64,000 bases of DNA from positions 222,706-286,705 of the forward strand of contig JBFMFR010000001.1 in NCBI GenBank assembly GCA_040752025.1, in the 5' to 3' direction. Positions 42,987 through 51,317 of the stretch are shown here, piece after piece. The DNA is from JBFMFR01 sp040752025. GTDB lineage: Bacteria; Chloroflexota; Anaerolineae; Anaerolineales; UBA4823. The notes beneath the pieces are model-generated. The model was not told where the DNA came from. It saw nothing but the letters and a program-made list of their open reading frames with translations, and ran no database searches. Both the position numbers and the translations under genes were made by a program. How positions within the stretch are numbered: the first letter of the stretch is position 1; each line of letters begins with the position of its first letter.

Positions 42987-43640
42987 TTATACCTCCAGAG
43001 AGTCAGGCAGCGTTTCCAACGTATTTTCCCGGTCATGGTCAGGCTTCAGAATGCCGTGTAGATAAATATCCACAAAGTGCTCCATAGCATTATCGCTAAA
43101 TTCTTGCGGAGCCACTTCGGCGAGGATCACCTCAGTCAAGTAATAAGCGAAAAACATCCCCAAAAACGTGCGCACGACCATGGGCGGCGGCAGCGGGCGC
43201 AGGCGCTCCCCTCCAATTTCGACGATACGTTGGACAATTTGGATACCGTATGGGAAAAGCTCGTTGAATAACTGGTGGATGTGGACCCCTTTGAACTCTA
43301 CCACCTCGATGAACATCACGTTGACCAAATCGGGGCGATCCTGCAGGGATTTCAGAATCTGACTGGCGGCGTTTCGTACCAGTTCTTCCACTGTAGCGCC
43401 TTGTGCATTCATCAGGGTTGGAAGCCACTCACGATAGGGATGATATGCCAATAACACCGCATGGAAGACCGCTTCTTTGCTATCAAAATGATTGTATAAG
43501 CCGCCCAGAGCAATGCCAGCTTTCTTGGCAATCTGGCGCATCGAAGTGCCGTGGTAGCCTTGCTGGATAAATAAGTGGTGGGCGGCCTGGATGATCTCTT
43601 CCCGGGTGTGTTCGCCACGCCTCGAACTGGTCTCAGTCAT
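42987..43640 (-). CDS. TetR/AcrR-family repressor of the efflux operon
   Basis: A 217-residue regulator. The N-terminal TetR DNA-binding domain reads TREEIIQAAHHLFIQQGYHG, then AGIALGGLYNHFDSKE. The C-terminal ligand pocket is divergent, as expected. It is the first gene of the minus-strand operon, five bases before the permease. A 34-bp palindrome overlaps its promoter at 43653-43708, so it likely autoregulates the whole efflux operon, as CecR does for ybhFSRG in E. coli. Confidence 0.92.
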   Translation of the reverse strand: MTETSSRRGEHTREEIIQAAHHLFIQQGYHGTSMRQIAKKAGIALGGLYNHFDSKEAVFHAVLLAYHPYREWLPTLMNAQGATVEELVRNAASQILKSLQDRPDLVNVMFIEVVEFKGVHIHQLFNELFPYGIQIVQRIVEIGGERLRPLPPPMVVRTFLGMFFAYYLTEVILAEVAPQEFSDNAMEHFVDIYLHGILKPDHDRENTLETLPDSLEV

Positions 43641-43652
43641 AATATACTCTTC

Positions 43653-43686
43653 CTACAATATGAACGAACGTACGTTCATATTGTAG
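43653..43686. promoter_or_regulatory. TetR operator palindrome
   Basis: Arms CTACAATATGAACG (43653-43666) and CGTTCATATTGTAG (43673-43686) are perfect inverted repeats around a 6-bp centre, AACGTA. The right arm contains the -10 element of the promoter, so a bound repressor would block RNA polymerase. Confidence 0.8.
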
Positions 43687-43708
43687 AACTTAAGAAACTT
43701 TTTGTCAA
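43680..43708 (-). promoter_or_regulatory. Promoter of the TetR-efflux operon
   Basis: On the minus strand TTGACA (43703-43708), a 17-bp spacer and TACAAT (43680-43685) form a near-perfect promoter whose -10 lies in the operator arm. The start site would be about 43673. Confidence 0.8.
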
Positions 43709-43722
43709 GGCGAAATGTAGTG

Positions 43723-43754
43723 CAAAAACGAAACAACCCGGCTCTGAAGCCGGG
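43723..43754 (-). terminator. Intrinsic terminator after the hpt operon
   Basis: On the minus strand CCCGGCT at 43748-43754 pairs with AGCCGGG at 43737-43743 around TCAG, followed by TTGTTTCGTTTTT. It separates the small membrane-protein genes from the TetR operon promoter. Confidence 0.75.
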
Positions 43755-43823
43755 CTGTTGGGCACATGATAAAATCAAAAAGTTTCTTCCCAGGAGGGAG
43801 CTCACGCCAGTTGTGCCAGATCG

Positions 43824-44054
43824 CTAACGCCCCTCACCCAGCGTGGCAATGCTGCGCAATAAGCCAAAAACCAGCACTCCCAGTTTCACACCCTCACCAG
43901 CGCTCATCTGCGGCGGCTCTTCTTCCATGGGAGAATTTTGGATAAATAAATAGGCAGCAATCACGCCAACCAACGCCCCCAGGATTGCGCCAAACGCCAG
44001 CACTTTGGGTTTCCAATTGACATCGACCTCTGTTTGAATCGCAGTTTCGCTCAT
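43824..44054 (-). CDS. Small single-helix membrane protein, unknown function
   Basis: A 76-residue protein with one membrane helix at about 18-38 (VLAFGAILGALVGVIAAYL), and a second, weaker hydrophobic stretch near 55-70. No family is recognised. The minus-strand terminator follows its stop, and two genes upstream run in the same direction, which supports it being real. Confidence 0.65.
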   Translation of the reverse strand: MSETAIQTEVDVNWKPKVLAFGAILGALVGVIAAYLFIQNSPMEEEPPQMSAGEGVKLGVLVFGLLRSIATLGEGR

Positions 44055-44110
44055 TTTTTTGCCTTTCTCTATTGCAATATCCTACAGGTAGAACTTTCTA
44101 ATGGTTGGCC

Positions 44111-44545
44111 TCACAAGCGCCAGCGCAGATTACGGGTCAGGGTTTGAAACGAAGCCTTGAATGCCCTGATCCGCAGCACCGGGTCCACCAATTTGTCGCC
44201 CAATTTGCCAACTTGAATGCTAAGCAACACAAAGAAATCCTGAACCTGGCGCGCATAAGGCGGCAGAATTTGGATTAGCACAATCAGACCATAGGTCAAT
44301 CCAGCCAAAATGACCAGGAACAACAACGCCACGATCAGCATTGGGGAGATCAACCAGATCAAAGAAATATCCGCCCAACGGCTATGCTGCTCGGCGCTGC
44401 CAAAACCCATTGCAATCGCTAAACCAACGAGCACAAGCACACCCACTCCCAAGGGCACCGTGATCTGCCAGAGCACCTCGTGTTTGTGCTTGGCATGGGT
44501 AATGGGGTTGCGTTCCGGCAACGGTCGAGGGGCAATTTCATCCAT
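44111..44545 (-). CDS. Membrane protein, unknown function
   Basis: A 144-residue protein with two clear membrane helices at about 27-48 and 66-95 and a basic C-terminal tail. The family is not recognised. It lies between hpt and the small single-helix gene with 54-56 bp gaps. The N-terminal segment is Pro/Arg-rich and cytoplasmic if the positive-inside rule holds. Confidence 0.7.
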   Translation of the reverse strand: MDEIAPRPLPERNPITHAKHKHEVLWQITVPLGVGVLVLVGLAIAMGFGSAEQHSRWADISLIWLISPMLIVALLFLVILAGLTYGLIVLIQILPPYARQVQDFFVLLSIQVGKLGDKLVDPVLRIRAFKASFQTLTRNLRWRL

Positions 44546-44599
44546 GACAACCTGCTTCCAATGCCTTATTTTAGCATGAATCGTTGCGAAAACCGCTAC

Positions 44600-45145
44600 T
44601 TACTTGCTATAAGCCTGGGGTTTTAGCTCAGCTACAAAGGGCAGCGTACGGTGTAAATCGGCGTAATCCAGGCCATAGCCCACCACCCAAACATCAGGAA
44701 TTTCGAAACCCAGATAATCAACCTGCGTATCCAGGTTAGGGCGCTGCTTGCGCACCAGGGCGCAGGTGCGCAAAGAGGCCGGGTTGCGCCCCAGGAGAAC
44801 GCGTTGCAAGTAACTGAGTGTATGGCCTGTATCCACGATGTCCTCGACAATCATCACGTGCTGGCCTTCGATGGGCTCGCGCAAATCCATCAGAATACGC
44901 ACTGCGCCAGATTCGGTGCTCTTACCATAACTGGAGAGCGCCATGAAATCAACCGTATGCGGCATGCGCATGTTGCGGGTCAGGTCGGCGAGGAAGATAA
45001 AAGCCCCTTTCAGGATCCCCACCATGTAAAGCCGCTTTACCTCGCCATAATCACGCTCAATCTCCTGGGCCATCTCTTTCACACGCGCCTGGATCGCCTC
45101 CGGCGTGATCAAAATACGAGCCAGGTCAGGATGTAGCTGCTCCAT
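44600..45145 (-). CDS. hpt: Hypoxanthine phosphoribosyltransferase
   Basis: A 181-residue purine salvage enzyme with the PRPP-binding loop HVMIVEDIVDTGHTL, LKGAFIFLADLTR and the SSYGKST region. It converts hypoxanthine or guanine plus PRPP to IMP or GMP in the cytoplasm. AAAGGAG precedes the ATG. It is first of a minus-strand group with two small membrane proteins. Confidence 0.94.
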   Translation of the reverse strand: MEQLHPDLARILITPEAIQARVKEMAQEIERDYGEVKRLYMVGILKGAFIFLADLTRNMRMPHTVDFMALSSYGKSTESGAVRILMDLREPIEGQHVMIVEDIVDTGHTLSYLQRVLLGRNPASLRTCALVRKQRPNLDTQVDYLGFEIPDVWVVGYGLDYADLHRTLPFVAELKPQAYSK

Positions 45146-45298
45146 GTAAAATCTCCTTTCACGAGATTGTAAGGTGATATAACTTTTTCTGGATCAGTTT
45201 GCGTGCAGATGCGCCACAAACCCTCCACCCTTGATATATTTTACCCCACAATCCAACAATTCGAAATTGCATCATTTGGGCAGTAGCAGCAATCGCTA

Positions 45299-45327
45299 TT
45301 GCAAATCCTATCGATATCGTGTATAGT
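45299..45327 (+). promoter_or_regulatory. Promoter of the SDR/KARI/LuxE/LuxC operon
   Basis: TTGCAA at 45299-45304, a 17-bp spacer and TATAGT at 45322-45327. The leader is about 70 bases and contains a small ACCACC/GGTGGT hairpin (45353-45369) followed by TTT. Confidence 0.6.
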
Positions 45328-45404
45328 TAGATTTTGGTACCTATATCCAGCTACCACCTGTGTGGTGGTTTTATGATCAATTCAAACTCTGGGGAGATTG
45401 TCGG

Positions 45405-46427
45405 ATGGAACGAACCTGTGCATTTATCACTGGAGCCACGGGGTTCATCGGTTCACACCTGGCCCGGCGATTGCTAACCACGGAAGGGTATGCTGTGCGC
45501 GCCCTGGTGCGTAACCCCGGAGAGGCAGCCTGGCTGGCTGAATTGGGCGCCGAACTGGTACCGGGGGACATCACCCAACCCGATAGCTATACTCAAGCTG
45601 TACAGGGCTGTCAGATCGTCTTTCACACAGCCGGCTGGGTCAGCGAACGTGGAACACGCCAGCAAGTCTGGGATGTCAATGTGACCGGTACACAGCATGT
45701 TGTAAATGCAGCCCTGGCAGCCAACGCGCAGCGGTTCGTTCACACCAGTTCGTGTTCTGTATATGGTTCACGCCAGGCGTTTGATATCGACGAGCGTACT
45801 CCGACTCGCTTGACTGGCAAGCTCTATGGCGATTCTAAAATCGCCGCGGAAGAGATCGTCTTCCGTGCCTATTACCAGAATAAGCTACCGGTAGTAGTGG
45901 CGCGCATTTCGCAGGTTTATGGTCCCGACTCAAAGCAGTTCACCATTCGTCCGGTAGAGGTGATCCAATCCGGCAAAATGGTGTTGATCGATAAGGGACG
46001 GCACCTGTGCAAGGCTATCTACATCGACAATCTGGTAGATGCCTTGCTGTTGTGCGCCAGAGTAGATGCTGCCGTGGGCGAAGCCATTAACCTGACCGAG
46101 AACCCGCCTGTGCCCTGGAGCGAATTCTTCGGCGCGTACGCGCGCATGATGGGCATCCAATCGCTTCCATCCCTACCATATCCAATCGCCTGGCTGGCTG
46201 GCCTGCTCTTTGAAATCCAGGCCAAGATGAAGGGCAAGCGCGCCAGTTTCAGTCGCGGCGCAGTACAATCCCTGCGCAGTTCAAACAGCTTCAGCAACCA
46301 AAAAGCCCGCGACCTGTTAGGCTGGGAACCAGCCATCAGCCTCGAAGAGGGCATGCGCCGCACAGAAGCCTGGCTGAGGCAGCAGGGTTATATCACAAGT
46401 AGCGGAAAGGAAAACCATAATGAATGA
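45405..46427 (+). CDS. NAD(P)-dependent extended SDR (3-beta-HSD/epimerase family)
   Basis: A 340-residue extended short-chain dehydrogenase with the Rossmann motif ITGATGFIGSHLA, the active-site Ser region HTSSCSVYGS and the Tyr-Lys pair in KLYGDSK. ATG at 45405 follows GGGGAG. The family includes OleD-like reductases of 2-alkyl-3-oxo acids, sterol dehydrogenases and sugar epimerases. Its stop overlaps the KARI-like start by 8 bp, and LuxE- and LuxC-like genes follow. A 3-oxo or sterol/polyketide-like substrate is plausible; sugar epimerisation is less so. Confidence 0.85.
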   Translation: MERTCAFITGATGFIGSHLARRLLTTEGYAVRALVRNPGEAAWLAELGAELVPGDITQPDSYTQAVQGCQIVFHTAGWVSERGTRQQVWDVNVTGTQHVVNAALAANAQRFVHTSSCSVYGSRQAFDIDERTPTRLTGKLYGDSKIAAEEIVFRAYYQNKLPVVVARISQVYGPDSKQFTIRPVEVIQSGKMVLIDKGRHLCKAIYIDNLVDALLLCARVDAAVGEAINLTENPPVPWSEFFGAYARMMGIQSLPSLPYPIAWLAGLLFEIQAKMKGKRASFSRGAVQSLRSSNSFSNQKARDLLGWEPAISLEEGMRRTEAWLRQQGYITSSGKENHNE

Positions 46428-47430
46428 ACAATCCACCCCCATCCGTTGTTTTACGCGCAAGGATGCTATTCCAGGTGCCCTGGATGGCGAGCACATCGCC
46501 GTTTTGGGATACGGTAACCTTGGCCAGCCCTTTGCCCTGAGTCTGCGCGATTCTGGCATCACTTCCCTGGTAATTGGGAATATCCCCGATACCTACGCCC
46601 AGCAAGCCGCTGCTGAAGGCTTCACAGTACAGTCCATTGCAGAAGCCTCGCGCCAGGCTGACATTATCCTGGTGTTACTCTCCGATGAGGTGATTCCCGA
46701 GATCTTCGCCAGCCAGATTGCCCCCAACCTGAAGCCGGGTTCTGCCATCGCTTTTGCGTCTGGCTATACCCTGGCGTATGACTTGATCCAACCCCCGTCC
46801 AACATCGATGTACTGCTCCTGGCGCCGCGCATGGCTGGCGAGAACGCCCGCCAACGATACTTGAACCAACAGGGATTCTATGCATACGTAGCCGTCGAGC
46901 AGGAAGTCAGCGGCAAGGCCTGGCAGCGCTTGCTCGGATTAGCCGACGCGGTCGGCATCCTGCGCGCCGGAGCGCTGGAATTGAGCGCCCGCAAGGAAGC
47001 CGATCTGGACCTGCTGGTGGAACAGACGATAGGCGCAGTGATCGGTGTGGCGATCATGAATGTTTTCGCCTTAGGGGTAGAGGCGGGCATTCCCGCAGAA
47101 GCCATGGTGCTGGAGATGTATATGTCCGAGGAGATGGAAATGGTGTGGCGCGCCTTCCGGCAGCAGGGGTTCTTCCGCTCTTCGCTGGTGCATGGACCGA
47201 CCGCCATGTACGGTGGCTTTATACGCACCATGCAGTTGATGCAATCCAACCTGGACGGAAATTTCCGAGAAGCTTTGCAAGAGATCGTCAGCGGCCAGTT
47301 TGCCCGCCAGTTCCAGGCCGAGCGAGAGGCTGGCTACCCGCTTCTTTCTCAGGCGCAGGCCATGACGATGGAGGACAGCCCCCTTGCCCAGGCTGAAAAG
47401 AGCCTGCGAGCCAGGCTTTCCCAGGCATGA
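46420..47430 (+). CDS. Ketol-acid reductoisomerase-like protein
   Basis: A 336-residue protein with an IlvN-like NAD(P) domain (IAVLGYGNLGQPFALSLRDSG) and a knotted IlvC-like C-terminal domain. The Mg-binding Asp/Glu pair of KARI is in place (DLLVEQ), and the following EMYMSEE block resembles the second Glu region. It is not a branched-chain amino-acid gene by context. It is translationally coupled to an SDR, and LuxE/LuxC-type acid-reduction genes follow. It may do an isomeroreduction on another 2-hydroxy-3-oxo acid. Confidence 0.82.
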   Translation: MNEQSTPIRCFTRKDAIPGALDGEHIAVLGYGNLGQPFALSLRDSGITSLVIGNIPDTYAQQAAAEGFTVQSIAEASRQADIILVLLSDEVIPEIFASQIAPNLKPGSAIAFASGYTLAYDLIQPPSNIDVLLLAPRMAGENARQRYLNQQGFYAYVAVEQEVSGKAWQRLLGLADAVGILRAGALELSARKEADLDLLVEQTIGAVIGVAIMNVFALGVEAGIPAEAMVLEMYMSEEMEMVWRAFRQQGFFRSSLVHGPTAMYGGFIRTMQLMQSNLDGNFREALQEIVSGQFARQFQAEREAGYPLLSQAQAMTMEDSPLAQAEKSLRARLSQA

Positions 47431-47501
47431 TCATTTGCCAAAACGGCGAACTTGATCCCGTAGGTGTATTCCTGGTGTCCTACCCATGCAGTCCACGGTA
47501 A
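47427..47501 (+). CDS. Possible 24-residue linking peptide
   Basis: The ATG overlaps the TGA of the KARI-like gene (ATGA) and the frame runs 24 codons, overlapping the LuxE-like start. The peptide contains two cysteines (MIICQNGELDPVG, YPCSPR). The ATGA junction is typical of coupled genes, so it may be a coupling leader. It may equally be chance. Confidence 0.3.
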   Translation: MIICQNGELDPVGVFLVSYPCSPR

Positions 47502-48880
47502 ATTCTCTCGAGCCGACAGTCGCTACGCGCCAACTCGCCGATTTTTGGGGGCTTTCAACTGAACACAAAAACGCCATCCTCCTGGATGGGATCCTGTCGA
47601 CCCATGCCCGGCATTTCGCTCATAATGCCGCCTATCGGCGCACGGTTTCAGCGCGCGGCGTGGGCGCCGAAATACAGGCTGCCGATTTACCGCGTTTGCT
47701 CAGACCCACTGCACAAACTTTCAAATCCTATATCGAAGTTCTGGGTTCGCCCTTCCCACAGGATCAGCCAGCCGCGTTTTTGGATTGGCTGGCTGATCAG
47801 CTTTCAATAGAACTCCCCCGCCAGCGTTTCGGGCGTTTTCGCCAGCGCTACTCATCGTTAGAGGCTTTGTTACAGGAAATCGAAAAGCAATTCGCGGGTT
47901 TTGGCCTGGAAATACTGACTTCCAGCGGCACCTCGGGACGATCGACCATCATGGTACGCGACCAGGCAGGCATCGACAAAACCGTAGAAAGTTTCTACCT
48001 GTGTTTCCAACGCTACCTGGGGATGCAAGCCGATCATCGCGCCATCTTTATCATGCCCAAGGAAACCCGCATTGCTATGGTACGCATGGCGACTTTCAGC
48101 TTCAAGCGCGTCGGGTTGCCCAACGAACGCCTGCACTTCACCATCCCTTTCTCGGCTTCCCCCGACCAGGTGCGCATCCGCACCGGGCGCACTTTCCAAC
48201 CAGGCTGGCGCGGTGAAATCGAACGCCGTCTCTGGTATCCCTTTATGAATTGGGCTAACGATCATTACGCCATGCCGCAGACCGTCCGCACAACGAAAGA
48301 TTTGCTGCTGCGGGCAGAAATCGAATCCGATAAAGTGCTGCTCTTCGGCGGTTGGGTGCAATTGCACCTGGTTGCCCGAGAACTTCTGTCACAGGGACGC
48401 AACGTAGCGCTGGCTCCCGGCAGCCTGATCGGTACAGGCGGCGGATTCAAAGAACGCTATCCTTTCAGCGTAGAGCAGATCCGTAACGATCTTGGGCAGG
48501 CCTTCAGCCTGGCAGATGGGAGCCCTATTCCCATGCGAGATGTATACGGCATGGCGGAAGGCAATTGGGCCGCCATGCAATGCCAGCAAGGCAATTATCA
48601 TATCCCGCCCTGGGTTTACGCTGCCACCCTAGACTCCGATGACCGTTTCCAGGAAGCCCCCAAAAGCACTGGTTTGCTGGCTTTCTACGATCCCTTCGGT
48701 GGCGGAGATCTATTCCCGGCATTCTTCAAAACCACCGATCAGGTGACGCTGGTCAATGGTGCACGCGCTTACGATCCGGCCCTGGATTGTCCCTGCGGTG
48801 AAACGGGCGCCTACCTTCCCCAGGGTGCGATTCAACGCGTAGATTTGATGGATGAGGCGGGCTGCGCCGCCCAGCTCTAA
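47486..48880 (+). CDS. LuxE-like acyl-protein synthetase
   Basis: A 464-residue adenylate-forming protein. It has the LuxE adenylation loop ILTSSGTSGRSTIMV and, further on, GTGGGFKERYPF, and the closing DCPCGETGAYLPQ segment. LuxE activates a fatty acid as acyl-AMP and transfers it to a cysteine for LuxC to reduce. Here no luciferase genes are near. The 3' end overlaps the LuxC start by 1 bp (TAATG). Confidence 0.85.
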   Translation: MQSTVNSLEPTVATRQLADFWGLSTEHKNAILLDGILSTHARHFAHNAAYRRTVSARGVGAEIQAADLPRLLRPTAQTFKSYIEVLGSPFPQDQPAAFLDWLADQLSIELPRQRFGRFRQRYSSLEALLQEIEKQFAGFGLEILTSSGTSGRSTIMVRDQAGIDKTVESFYLCFQRYLGMQADHRAIFIMPKETRIAMVRMATFSFKRVGLPNERLHFTIPFSASPDQVRIRTGRTFQPGWRGEIERRLWYPFMNWANDHYAMPQTVRTTKDLLLRAEIESDKVLLFGGWVQLHLVARELLSQGRNVALAPGSLIGTGGGFKERYPFSVEQIRNDLGQAFSLADGSPIPMRDVYGMAEGNWAAMQCQQGNYHIPPWVYAATLDSDDRFQEAPKSTGLLAFYDPFGGGDLFPAFFKTTDQVTLVNGARAYDPALDCPCGETGAYLPQGAIQRVDLMDEAGCAAQL

Positions 48881-50622
48881 TGCAATCGAAAATCCCATTG
48901 ACCCCACTGGATGGTTTCTGGCTGCCTCAGCAGGCGCGCAACCAGATCCTAGGTGCTCCTACTGAGTTCGTCAGTCTATCGTTTTCGAATGGAAGGCCCT
49001 GCGCCGCCACAGAAAGCAATGCCATAACCGCGCGCTGGCCGATTCTATCTGACCAACAATGGCTGGCATTGTTGGCCAGCCTGTCAGAAAACCGCCAACG
49101 CGCTCCCCAGGGACAGGCTTTTTGGAAACGCCTGTGCGCCGCACTAGAAGTAACCGCCCAAAACCTGGCCAACCCGGACAATCCCCTGCACCGACAGGCT
49201 CTACAAGCGCTGCCTGCATACACTGGCTATTCCGAAGCGATGATCCGTTTCACGCTCAGCGCGCTGGATCTGATTTCCCTGCAGGGACTGCCGACAGCCT
49301 CCGAATGGCTCCCAGGCCACCGGATCGTACATGGCTGGCAGGCGCTGCCCGATCTGTCCGGATATCTGCGCTTCTACCCCACCAGCCGCTGGCAGCCGGC
49401 GCTCTCCAGCTTGCCGGTTGTCAGAGATCAGCCTCTCTTCGGGCCAGCCACGCTCCCGGAACTGGTGCTTGGCTATGGCGCAGGTAACGTTCCCGGCACA
49501 GCCTTGCTAATCGCTTTTCTGGCCCAGGCCACAACCCTGGCTGGTGGTTCGCCGCCAGCCATCCTGGTCAAGAACTCCCGTCGTGAGCCGATCTTCACGC
49601 CGCTGGTACTCAGCGCTTTAGAGGCAGTCGATCCGGACCTGGTTGCCACGACCGCAGTGTTGATCTGGGACTATGAAAACGAACTCTTGCAGAACAAACT
49701 GCTGTCTCAGGCAGATCTGGTAATCGCAGCCGCCAGCGACGAGACCATCACATTGATCCAGAGCCAAATCGCTCGAAACGAGAGACCAGGCAGACCATCG
49801 CCTCGCTTCCACGCGCATGGACACAAAGTGAGTTTCTCTGCAATCAGCCGCGAAACACTCAGGCGGGATCTGAACGATCCAACCAGTCACCAACTCCTTT
49901 TAGATATCATCAGCCTGCTGACTGCTCTGGACTCGGCCTTCTGGGACCAGCATGGATGCCTGTCATCTCGCATCCACTTTGTCGAACAGGGGGACTCCGG
50001 GACATATTCACCGCTTGAATACGCCAGCCGGTTGGAAACGCAGCTGCGCCTATTGGCGGGTCTGCTGCCCAGAGGAAACTGGCCCCGCCAGCAATTGCAC
50101 GATCGTTTCGACAGATACAAACAATTGGAATCCACCGGATGGGTGCAGGTGCTCTCCCAATACGATGATGACTTCCTGGTCGCGCTGGATAGCCGCCCGT
50201 TAGGCCCAGCCGCTTTGCAATCTGCAGTCAACGACTGCCAGGGACGTGTGATCCTCGTGCGCCCGGTTAGCGATTTGATGGATATCCCCAACCAATACCT
50301 GCGCTCGCTACCATCCCAAAATTTGCAATCTCTCAGCGTTGCCTTGGGCGAACCCGGGCAAACCTTGAACACCCGCTACCTGCGTTTTGCCAGCGCCTGT
50401 GGGAAGTACGGCGTCACCGCGCTGCGCAGTGCAGGGCGCGGTGCTTTTCCTCAATTGACACATTCCTGGGATGGGCTAATCCCCTTGGACCTGGTGCGAT
50501 CGCGCCCAGCGGGGCATTTCACAACTATCGAGTTTGAGCGACCCTGCGATCAACTCCTGAGCACTTACCACTTGATGCAACAGCGCGGCGCCGTTGTAGA
50601 TATCTCCCCCGATCAGGCCTGA
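48880..50622 (+). CDS. LuxC-like acyl-CoA/acyl-protein reductase
   Basis: A 580-residue LuxC-family NADPH-dependent aldehyde dehydrogenase-like reductase. The catalytic cysteine is in WDQHGCLSSRIHFVE and the nucleotide region is ELVLGYGAGNVPGTALL. It reduces acyl thioesters to aldehydes. It is longer than classical LuxC (~480). The final ~80 residues after LSVALGEPGQ are conserved-looking but unassigned. It is paired with LuxE and lies last in the operon. Its stop overlaps the response regulator stop on the other strand by 10 bp. Confidence 0.86.
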   Translation: MQSKIPLTPLDGFWLPQQARNQILGAPTEFVSLSFSNGRPCAATESNAITARWPILSDQQWLALLASLSENRQRAPQGQAFWKRLCAALEVTAQNLANPDNPLHRQALQALPAYTGYSEAMIRFTLSALDLISLQGLPTASEWLPGHRIVHGWQALPDLSGYLRFYPTSRWQPALSSLPVVRDQPLFGPATLPELVLGYGAGNVPGTALLIAFLAQATTLAGGSPPAILVKNSRREPIFTPLVLSALEAVDPDLVATTAVLIWDYENELLQNKLLSQADLVIAAASDETITLIQSQIARNERPGRPSPRFHAHGHKVSFSAISRETLRRDLNDPTSHQLLLDIISLLTALDSAFWDQHGCLSSRIHFVEQGDSGTYSPLEYASRLETQLRLLAGLLPRGNWPRQQLHDRFDRYKQLESTGWVQVLSQYDDDFLVALDSRPLGPAALQSAVNDCQGRVILVRPVSDLMDIPNQYLRSLPSQNLQSLSVALGEPGQTLNTRYLRFASACGKYGVTALRSAGRGAFPQLTHSWDGLIPLDLVRSRPAGHFTTIEFERPCDQLLSTYHLMQQRGAVVDISPDQA

Positions 50623-51308
50623 GCCAGTCGCTTGAATCGATAGCCTGCCCCGTGCTCAGACAGGATATATTGAGGGCTCTTAGGGTCTGTCTCTATTTTC
50701 TGACGCAAATGCGAAATATACACATGCACGTAATTCGGACTATCCTGATAAGCCTCTCCCCAAACGTTCTGCAAGATTTGATTGAAAGTCAGCAAACGCC
50801 CCGCATTGCGCAGCATGTACGACAATAATCGAAACTCGGTAGGGCTCAATTTGGTCTGCACACCGGCAACACTCACCAGGCTGCTCTCCAGATCCACCTT
50901 CAAGTGACTATCCTGGTAAACCAGCGGAAAAGCGGTTTCAGGCTCGACGCGTCGCAAAACAGCCCGCGCCCTGGCTAACAGTACCTGAACGTTGACCGGT
51001 TTGATCACAAAGTCATCCGCGCCGTACTCCAACCCTCGGATGATCTCTTCATCACTGCTCAGAGAAGTTAACATTACTACTGGAACAGATGAGTGCTGGC
51101 GAATCTGGCGGCAGGTCTCCCAGCCATCCTGGGTCGGCATCATAATATCCAGAATTACCAGGTCCGGATGGCATTGAAAAAACCGGTCAACGGCTTCCAC
51201 GCCATCCGAGGCTTCGCACACTTCTGCTCCAGCCCGCGTCAATGCCCGCCGGATCAGATCGCGCAGGTAAACATCGTCATCAACCAGAAGAACTTTTATC
51301 CCTTGCAT
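50613..51308 (-). CDS. OmpR-family response regulator
   Basis: A 231-residue regulator with the receiver acidic pair VLLVDDDVYLRD, phospho-Asp in LVILDIMMPTQDG, Lys in FVIKPVNV, and a winged-helix C-terminal domain (LSPTEFRLLSYMLRNAG, YISHLRQKIETDP). The ATG at 51308 is 9 bp after the kinase stop, so the pair is one operon. Confidence 0.92.
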   Translation of the reverse strand: MQGIKVLLVDDDVYLRDLIRRALTRAGAEVCEASDGVEAVDRFFQCHPDLVILDIMMPTQDGWETCRQIRQHSSVPVVMLTSLSSDEEIIRGLEYGADDFVIKPVNVQVLLARARAVLRRVEPETAFPLVYQDSHLKVDLESSLVSVAGVQTKLSPTEFRLLSYMLRNAGRLLTFNQILQNVWGEAYQDSPNYVHVYISHLRQKIETDPKSPQYILSEHGAGYRFKRLAQA

Positions 51309-51317
51309 ATCTCGCCT

